From Halobacteriales archaeon QS_9_67_15 (GTDB lineage: Archaea; Halobacteriota; Halobacteria; Halobacteriales; Haloarculaceae), in assembly GCA_003023165.1 (NCBI GenBank), contig PXSD01000026.1, positions 12,262 through 17,665 of the forward strand: a DNA stretch of 5,404 nucleotides, in the 5' to 3' direction. Position numbers and translations under genes: made by a program. Below, piece after piece: positions 1 to 4,302 of the stretch. The first letter of the stretch is position 1. Every line of letters begins with the position of its first letter. The notes beneath the pieces were generated by a model. That model did not search any database. It worked only from the letters and a program-made list of their open reading frames with translations, and was not told where the DNA came from.

Positions 1-69
1 CCCCCCCGCCAGTACGCGCTCGACCGCGTCGTCTATCGTGCGATTGCCGGTCTCGTAAACCACGACTGA
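1..69 (+). CDS. C-terminal end of an unidentified protein (5' end outside window)
   Basis: Frame 1 is open from the window edge to a TGA at 67-69 and gives 22 residues ending in VVYRAIAGLVNHD. Codons are almost all G- or C-ending (CGC, TAC, GCG, CTC, GAC, GTC), as in the other genes here, which argues for real coding sequence. The fragment is too short to assign a family. It points rightward, converging on the acetyltransferase gene across the insertion sequence. It could still be chance open frame in GC-rich DNA. Confidence 0.5.
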   Translation, partial: PPRQYALDRVVYRAIAGLVNHD

Positions 70-113
70 ACGCTCGGTTGACTGGCCCTAATAGCTTCTG
101 GTGGTTACGAGGG

Positions 114-125
114 TCGTGTTTAGTT
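114..125 (+). repeat. Left terminal inverted repeat of the IS6 element
   Basis: The 12 bases tcgtgtttagtt are perfectly complementary to 793-804. The next bases (gagcgtg on the left, aatagaa on the complement of the right) no longer match. Confidence 0.85.
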
Positions 126-163
126 GAGCGTGAACAGTGAGGCGGGAGAATTTCTCGGTGCCT

Positions 164-798
164 ATGCCAGAAATCGCCCGCCTCAGCGGTCATAGAGAGT
201 GGATCGATTTGGATCTTGTGGAGCGCGAACGGACACCCGAGCCGGCGATGGCGCTGGGTATTCAATCGCATTTAGCGGGGTTGTCGCTGTCGAACGCCGT
301 CGAATTACTCGCTACCCTGGGTGTCCAGCGCAGTCGGAAAGCGATCCACGACTGGGTGCAGAAAGCCGATCTACAGCCCGACGCGGGTCAGAGCCCGAAT
401 CACGTCGCGCTTGACGAGACCGGATTCGGACCAATGATCAGCAATACTGGCTGTATGCCGCCGCTGATCCGGCGACGAATCACCTGCTTCACGTGCGATT
501 GTTCGCGACAACCACGACAGCACTCACCGAGATGTTCCTCCAGGAACTCCGCGAGAAACACGACGTCGAAACTGCCGTGTTTCTCGTCGATGGCGCCCAG
601 CATCTCCAAACTGCACTCCGCCGAGCAGGGCTCCGATTTCAAATGCGTCGCCACGGAAATCGGAACGCTGTCGAACGGATCTTCCGCGAACTCAAACGCC
701 GAACCTCGTCGTTCTCGAACTGTTTCAGTCACGTCGACACAGAAACCGCCGAATCATGGCTCCAAGCCTTCGCTCACTGGCACAATTCTATTAACTAA
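164..798 (+). pseudogene. IS6-family DDE transposase, frameshifted
   Basis: Frame 2 from the ATG at 164 reads MPEIARLSGHREWIDLDLVE, then a helix-turn-helix-like stretch (LSLSNAVELLATLGVQRSRK) and LDET, which holds the first catalytic Asp (413-415). The frame then degenerates. Frame 1 picks up as DQQYWLYAA, VFLVDGA with the second Asp (589-591) and NAVERIFRELKRRTSSF with the catalytic Glu (673-675), and ends in FAHWHNSIN and TAA. Restoring one base after 422 (GAC GAG ACC GNG ATT CGG) gives a continuous protein of about 211 residues, the expected size. IS6 elements are not generally known to use programmed frameshifting and no obvious slippery heptamer is seen, so decay or a sequencing error is more likely. 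A GTG at 137 would add 9 residues, but the family-like N-terminus begins at 164. Confidence 0.87.
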
Positions 799-804
799 AC
801 ACGA
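793..804 (-). repeat. Right terminal inverted repeat of the IS6 element
   Basis: aactaaacacga is the exact reverse complement of 114-125 and contains the transposase stop codon (796-798). Confidence 0.85.
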
Positions 805-828
805 TGTACGGCACGGCGCGCGGTCCGG

Positions 829-1314
829 TCAACCGACTAGTAGTTTCGACAGCCGGTCCGCTAGCCCCTCCTCCTCGCCGAGTTTGAGGTAGTACGCGTC
901 GCCGCCGTCCTCGTAGTAGTTGTCGATGCGGCGCTCGATGGTGAAGCCGATGTGCTGGTAGAATCGGAGCGCGTCGCGGTTCGTCGTCCGCACGTGACAG
1001 GTGACCGAACTGTAGTCCTCGGCCACGCGAGCGACGAGCGCCTCCCCGAATCCTTCCCCCTGGTAGTCGCTGTCGACGGCGAGAAAGAGGATATAGCCGT
1101 CGCGGCGGACGGCGGAGAACCCCACGAGTTTGCCCCGGTCGGCGCGGTCGACGAAGAGATAGACGGTCGAGCGCTTGTACGCGTTCTCGAAGAATCCGCG
1201 GCGCTGTCGCAACACGCCATCTCGTTCGCGGATGCGCTCTTTGAGTTGCCAGGCCTGCTCGACGTAGTCGGTATCTCCTGGGTCGACGACTCGTCGCTCG
1301 ACGTTGACGCTCAC
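829..1314 (-). CDS. GNAT-family N-acetyltransferase, RimI-like
   Basis: A 161-residue protein, normal length for a single GNAT domain, which transfers acetyl from acetyl-CoA to an amine. Motif A, the pyrophosphate-binding loop of acetyl-CoA, is QGEGFG at residues 85-90 after strand ILFLAV (75-80). Motif B is NRDALRFYQHIGF (112-124), followed by NYYEDGGDAYYLKL (132-145), which resembles the YY-x-DG-x-DA ending of RimI/Ard1-type protein N-terminal acetyltransferases. Substrate specificity cannot be read from sequence; a protein N-terminus or a small molecule are both possible. There is no signal peptide, so it is cytoplasmic. The start is GTG at 1314, supported by a TATA-like box 29 bases upstream that suits a leaderless transcript. 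It is divergent from the DUF502 gene, with 118 bases between starts. The IS6 element lies 24 bases past its stop and does not disrupt it. Confidence 0.9.
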   Translation of the reverse strand: MSVNVERRVVDPGDTDYVEQAWQLKERIRERDGVLRQRRGFFENAYKRSTVYLFVDRADRGKLVGFSAVRRDGYILFLAVDSDYQGEGFGEALVARVAEDYSSVTCHVRTTNRDALRFYQHIGFTIERRIDNYYEDGGDAYYLKLGEEEGLADRLSKLLVG

Positions 1315-1339
1315 TACCGCTTCTGTAGCACATAAACGA

Positions 1340-1347
1340 CTATAATT
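1340..1347 (-). promoter_or_regulatory. TATA-like box for the acetyltransferase gene
   Basis: On the minus strand these bases read aattatag, AT-rich within a GC-rich intergenic stretch. The centre lies about 29 bases before the GTG start, the usual distance for a leaderless archaeal transcript. A second candidate, tttatgtg at 1329-1336, would start transcription inside the gene and is less likely. Confidence 0.5.
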
Positions 1348-1401
1348 CCATCGGCGTGCGTCCCGCCCTGCCCCGTGACCGCCGACCTACCGGTCCCGGA
1401 A

Positions 1402-1409
1402 GCCTTTCG
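1402..1409 (+). promoter_or_regulatory. Possible weak TATA region for the DUF502-archease operon
   Basis: The stretch gcctttcg, preceded by cggaa (BRE-like), is the only T-rich spot at the right distance (centre about 27 bases before the ATG at 1433). The match to a TATA box is poor. Confidence 0.3.
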
Positions 1410-1432
1410 TCCGACCGCACGCAGACTCGCGT

Positions 1433-2695
1433 ATGGTACTGCTCTCGTCCGGGCAGGCCCCCACCTCCGGCGAATCGCGGGTCCCTGTCTCGACGAAGCT
1501 CAGGCAAGTGTTACTCACGGGTGCGGCGCTGACGATCCCGCTGCTCATCACCGTCATGATACTCGCTTTCGTCGTCAACTTCATGCTGCGGACGATCCGT
1601 CCCGCCGTCACCTTCGTCACCGCGCGCTACGGGATCGGTGCGGACCTGCCCTCGTATCTGATGGAGACGCTCGCGGTGTTCACGCTCGTCGCGCTGGTCT
1701 TCGTGGTCGGACTCGTGGCTGAGACGCGGTCGGGCGACGAACTCGAACGGGTGTTCGACACCGCGATGGCGCGGATCCCCGGCGTCGGCTCGCTCTACAC
1801 CAGTTTCAACGAGATGACGGACCTCCTGCTCTCGAACGACACACAGAGCTTCCGAGAGGTGAAACTCGTCGAGTTCCCGCACTCGGAGTCGTACTCCATC
1901 GCGTTCGTCACGGCGAACTCGCCGCCGACCATCGGGGACGCGACCGGCCACGACGGCATGATGACGCTGTTCATGCCCCTCGCGCCGAACCCTGTGATGG
2001 GTGGGTACGTCGTCCACGTGCCACAGGACCGCGTCTACGACATCGATATGACTGTCGAAGAGGGGATACAGTCTATCGTCACCAGCGGCGTGGCGACCGG
2101 CGACTCCGACTCGAAGGAGTACTCCGGCCAGTTGGTCGACTTCCAGACCATCCGGGAACAGGCACGCGACGGCGTCGAGGGGCTCGGTGCGTGGGGGAGC
2201 CGGACTGTCGACGACCTGATACGGATTACTGTAGATAGTTTCACAGCGGCCGACGTATTCGGTTCATCAGACACTCGAAACCGGGATTTCATTCTAACTG
2301 GCGGTAAAAAAACTACAATAATCCGTATGAGTGACATCACCGGCGACGCCGCCGGCGACATCCGCGAGCAGGCCTACCGGGAGTTCGCGGCGATCCACCC
2401 CGACCTCGACGAATCGGCGGTGGACGACGAGGAAGCGGTCCGTCACTACATGCTCGAAGAGTTCGAAGACGGTGACGGGAGAGAGAGCACCAGCGGGAGC
2501 AGCCCTACGAACGGCGACGCGCCGGACAGTAGTCGACCCGACGGGACGGTGACGACGCGTGAGCTTCGACCTCCGCGAACACACGGCAGACGTGGCAGTC
2601 GAGGCCGAAGCCGCGTCGCTCGGCGGGGTCTTCGGAGCGGTCGCCGAGGGGATGGCGGCGGCGATGTGCCACGAGATCCCGAGCGATGGCGGTGA
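1433..2695 (+). CDS. DUF502-family membrane protein with a mobile-element insertion and an extended tail
   Basis: Residues 1-250 match the DUF502 (COG2928) pattern. Two membrane helices (about 26-50 and 78-95) are followed by IPGVGSLYTSF (115-125), FPHSESYSIAFVT (148-160), LFMPLAPNPVMGGYVVHVP (179-197) and DMTVEEG (205-211). The family has no firmly established function. Family members are about 200-250 residues; this frame gives 420. Residues 263-299 are encoded by a 108-bp miniature element plus its TGA duplication. Removing those 37 codons joins VDDL directly to SDITGD in frame. The acidic tail after it (AAIHPDLDESAVDDEEAVRHYMLEEFEDGDG) looks native. From about residue 370 the reading becomes Arg-rich and overlaps archease by 137 bases in another frame, so the true stop was probably near 2550-2562 before a frameshift. 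The start is ATG 1433; no stronger alternative is seen. Confidence 0.85.
   Translation: MVLLSSGQAPTSGESRVPVSTKLRQVLLTGAALTIPLLITVMILAFVVNFMLRTIRPAVTFVTARYGIGADLPSYLMETLAVFTLVALVFVVGLVAETRSGDELERVFDTAMARIPGVGSLYTSFNEMTDLLLSNDTQSFREVKLVEFPHSESYSIAFVTANSPPTIGDATGHDGMMTLFMPLAPNPVMGGYVVHVPQDRVYDIDMTVEEGIQSIVTSGVATGDSDSKEYSGQLVDFQTIREQARDGVEGLGAWGSRTVDDLIRITVDSFTAADVFGSSDTRNRDFILTGGKKTTIIRMSDITGDAAGDIREQAYREFAAIHPDLDESAVDDEEAVRHYMLEEFEDGDGRESTSGSSPTNGDAPDSSRPDGTVTTRELRPPRTHGRRGSRGRSRVARRGLRSGRRGDGGGDVPRDPERWR
2217..2330. mobile_element. MITE-like element 1 (108 bp plus TGA duplications) inside the DUF502 gene
   Basis: The core is 2220-2327, beginning tacggattactgtag and ending ctacaataatccgta, so the 15-bp inverted ends differ at one base, with T-rich or A-rich tracts just inside. 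TGA stands directly outside both ends (2217-2219 and 2328-2330), consistent with a 3-bp target duplication. It is AT-richer than the gene around it (for example an aaaaaaa run at 2306-2312). It encodes no transposase, so it would have been moved in trans. The ends match those of a second copy at 4134-4213, while the internal sequence does not. Confidence 0.85.
2548..2552 (+). promoter_or_regulatory. Ribosome-binding site for archease
   Basis: ggtga lies 6 bases before the GTG at 2559 and matches the anti-Shine-Dalgarno of archaeal 16S rRNA. It supports the GTG as the start and internal initiation on a shared transcript. Confidence 0.5.
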
Positions 2696-2972
2696 GCGAT
2701 TCGACCTCTCGGTGACCGCCGAGAACCGCGAGGCGCTCCTGTTCGACTACCTCGACGAACTCATCTACGAACGGGACGTTCGCGGCGTCCTCCCGGTCGA
2801 CAACGAAGGCACCGTCACGGAATCAGGTGGCGAGTGGCGCCTCAGGGGGTCGGCCCGCGGGATCCCGCTCGGTCGCGTCGACGCTCGCGACCTCAAGGCC
2901 GTCACCTACTCCGAGATGGACCTCTCGGAGACCGCCGACGGCTGGCACGCGTACGTCGTCTTCGACGTTTAG
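2559..2972 (+). CDS. Archease, activator of the RtcB RNA ligase
   Basis: A 137-residue cytoplasmic protein of normal archease length. Family signatures are FDLREHTADVAVEA (3-16, with the HTAD motif), ENREALLFDYLDELIYERD (55-73), LKAVTYSEM (112-120) and the closing YVVFDV (132-137). Archease promotes guanylylation and multiple turnover of RtcB, which seals tRNA exon halves after intron removal. An rtcB gene begins 1.3 kb downstream, so both partners are encoded together. The GTG start is chosen because a Shine-Dalgarno sits 6 bases upstream and the product begins exactly where the family does. The start lies inside the extended reading frame of the DUF502 gene, implying co-transcription. A TGA overlaps the GTG (bases GTGA at 2559-2562), a layout typical of coupled genes if the upstream frame once ended there. 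Confidence 0.95.
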   Translation: MSFDLREHTADVAVEAEAASLGGVFGAVAEGMAAAMCHEIPSDGGERFDLSVTAENREALLFDYLDELIYERDVRGVLPVDNEGTVTESGGEWRLRGSARGIPLGRVDARDLKAVTYSEMDLSETADGWHAYVVFDV

Positions 2973-2977
2973 CGCCC

Positions 2978-2993
2978 TTTCTAACTGTTTTTT
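2978..2993 (+). terminator. T-rich archaeal terminator after archease
   Basis: Six bases after the archease TAG the coding strand reads tttctaactgtttttt, a T3 and a T6 tract in otherwise GC-rich DNA. This is the usual form of an archaeal intrinsic terminator. The next gene has its own promoter 15 bases further on. Confidence 0.6.
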
Positions 2994-3008
2994 CGTGACG
3001 CTGTAGTG

Positions 3009-3014
3009 TTTATG
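3009..3014 (+). promoter_or_regulatory. TATA box for the DoxX-type gene
   Basis: tttatg centred about 27 bases before the ATG at 3039 fits a leaderless haloarchaeal promoter. It also argues against translation from the upstream in-frame GTG at 3006, which would lie before the expected transcript start. Confidence 0.65.
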
Positions 3015-3038
3015 CTCGCCCGGCGGCTAGAGTCAGGT

Positions 3039-4133
3039 ATGAGCGAACTGGAGCGTCGAGTGGTGCTGGGGAGTGTCCTGTGGGCGCTCGCAGTGGCGCT
3101 GCTCGCCGGGCGAGTGAGCGCGCACGTCGACTACGTCACGGACCCGCCCGCCGCGACACGGGACGCGATCGAGTTCGCCGTCGAAGTCCTCTCGGACCCA
3201 CTGAACGCGGCGCTGGTCGGCGGCGCCACCCTCGGTGTCGTCGGCCTCCTGACCGCGCTCCTCGTTACGAGACCGCGGATCCCCGATATCGACGCGCTCC
3301 GCGCGGCGCTCGACTCGTACCGAGAGTACGTCCCGTGGATGCTCCGCCTGAGCCTCGGCCTCCCGCTCGTCGGAGCGGGCTTCGCAGGGTACTTCTTCAG
3401 CCCGGCGGTCCCCGTCGAGGCGCGTCTCTTCCAGGTCGCGGTCGGCTTCCTGCTGCTGTTCGGACTCGCGACCCGCGCGGTGGCCGCGGTCGGCCTCGTG
3501 ACATATCTCGCGACACTCGTGTTCAACCCGGAGCTCGTCCTCGCCATCGAGTACGTCCCGGGCTTCCTCGCGGTGATCCTGGTCGGGAGCGGTCGACCGA
3601 GCGCGGACCACATGCTCGGACAGGTCGCCGGCACGCCCGGGACCGTCTACGGTCGGATCGACCCCGTCCACGGTGTCGCCGAGCGATTCGCCGCCCGGAT
3701 CGAGCCCTACGAGCGCTACGTCGCCACCGTCCTCAGAGTCGGTCTCGGTGTCGCGTTCGGGTATCTCGGGCTCGTCGAGAAGCTCGCGAACCCGTCCCGG
3801 GCCGTGCAGGTCGTCGCGAAGTACGACCTGACGAGTGTCGTCCCCGTCGACCCCGGACTGTGGGTCCTCGGCGCTGGCCTGACGGAGGTCGGTGTAGGCC
3901 TCCTGCTCGTCGTCGGGTACTACGCCCGCGGGGCCGCCGCGGTCGCGTTCACGATGCTCGTGCTGACGCTGTTCGGACTGCCCGACGACCCCGTCCTCGC
4001 GCACATCACGCTCTTCGGCATGATATCGGCGATCTTCACCCTCGGCGCCGGCCCGCTCTCGCTCGACGCGCGGCTCACGGCGAGCGAGGACCGCCGCGAG
4101 TCGCGTGAGGAGACAGCACCGGCGGCGGACTGA
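3039..4133 (+). CDS. DoxX-family polytopic membrane protein, two tandem modules
   Basis: A 364-residue hydrophobic protein. An N-terminal helix (10-28) ends in RVSAHV and could be a signal peptide or first membrane anchor. Further hydrophobic segments lie near 57-77, 101-121, 130-161, 170-183, 227-246, 273-293, 297-313 and 320-338. Two DoxX-like halves are visible: one starting YREYVPWMLRLSLGLPLVGAG (94-114, the last residues), the other YERYVATVLRVGLGVAFGY (224-242). Each continues with a helix rich in Gly/Leu and a ..GLATRA.. or ..GYYARGA.. turn. DoxX proteins are linked to quinone-dependent redox systems in some organisms, but no specific role can be given here. The ATG at 3039 is preferred over the GTG at 3006 because a TATA box (3009-3014) lies between them. 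The TGA stop is also the left TGA of a palindromic element. Confidence 0.85.
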   Translation: MSELERRVVLGSVLWALAVALLAGRVSAHVDYVTDPPAATRDAIEFAVEVLSDPLNAALVGGATLGVVGLLTALLVTRPRIPDIDALRAALDSYREYVPWMLRLSLGLPLVGAGFAGYFFSPAVPVEARLFQVAVGFLLLFGLATRAVAAVGLVTYLATLVFNPELVLAIEYVPGFLAVILVGSGRPSADHMLGQVAGTPGTVYGRIDPVHGVAERFAARIEPYERYVATVLRVGLGVAFGYLGLVEKLANPSRAVQVVAKYDLTSVVPVDPGLWVLGAGLTEVGVGLLLVVGYYARGAAAVAFTMLVLTLFGLPDDPVLAHITLFGMISAIFTLGAGPLSLDARLTASEDRRESREETAPAAD

Positions 4134-4213
4134 TACGGATTATTGTAGATTATTTCCGGATAGCGCTGACCCCGGGGTCGGCGCGTACCGGTAAATCGCT
4201 ACAATAATCCGTA
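4134..4213. mobile_element. MITE-like element 2 (80 bp), near-complete palindrome
   Basis: The ends are tacggattattgtag and ctacaataatccgta, a perfect 15-bp inverted repeat. TGA flanks both sides (4131-4133 and 4214-4216). The two halves remain complementary with a few mismatches down to a perfect 12-bp palindrome gaccccggggtc at 4168-4179, whose centre (4173/4174) is the exact midpoint of the element. It can therefore fold into one long hairpin. The ends match element 1 (2220-2327), including an inner ggtaaa near the right end. It carries no reading frame of its own. Immediately behind a stop codon, its RNA hairpin may affect 3'-end formation of the DoxX transcript. Confidence 0.88.
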
Positions 4214-4264
4214 TGAGAGACCGGCGCTCGGTGCCGACCGCTCCGCCCAACTGTCGCGGCCACA

Positions 4265-4276
4265 GCGAAACCTATT
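4265..4276 (+). promoter_or_regulatory. BRE/TATA promoter of rtcB
   Basis: gcgaaacctatt combines a haloarchaeal BRE-like gcgaaa with the AT-rich cctatt. The TATA centre lies about 29 bases before the ATG at 4303, consistent with a leaderless transcript. It sits in the 86-base gap after element 2, so rtcB has its own promoter that the element did not disrupt. Confidence 0.55.
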
Positions 4277-4302
4277 CCGGCGCGCCCGGCGGAGAGTCGA
4301 GT

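Larger units (their letters stand above)
114..804 (+). mobile_element. IS6-family insertion sequence, haloarchaeal type, probably inactive
   Basis: A 691-bp unit is bounded by perfect 12-bp inverted repeats (tcgtgtttagtt at 114-125 and its complement at 793-804) and carries one transposase gene that nearly fills it. The transposase TAA stop (796-798) lies inside the right repeat, as in compact IS6 elements. The exact tips could be 2 bases further in. No 8-bp direct repeat is visible outside the tips (left flank tacgaggg, right flank tgtacggc). The element sits between two convergent gene ends, 44 bases after the left gene and 24 bases past the acetyltransferase stop. The family call rests on the transposase sequence. 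Confidence 0.88.

Noticed and set aside
413..440. Programmed ribosomal frameshift in the transposase
   Set aside because: There is no clear slippery heptamer, IS6 elements are not generally known for frameshifted expression, and a simple 1-base loss explains the break.
952..1335. Plus-strand frame opposite the acetyltransferase
   Set aside because: It has no recognisable motif and is fully antisense to a GNAT gene with clear motifs A and B.
2331..2552. Small plus-strand frame MTSPATPPATSASRP as a separate gene
   Set aside because: Thr/Pro/Ser/Arg-rich composition is typical of a shifted frame. The DUF502 frame gives the natural acidic sequence here.
3006..3038. Upstream GTG start adding 11 residues to the DoxX-type protein
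   Set aside because: The GTG overlaps the tttatg TATA box, which places the transcript start at the ATG 3039.
3033..4108. Long reading frames over the DoxX gene on the minus strand (323 residues) and in another plus frame (342 residues)
   Set aside because: Both are Arg/Asp/Glu-rich shadows without hydrophobic pattern or family motifs, as expected opposite a GC-rich membrane-protein gene.
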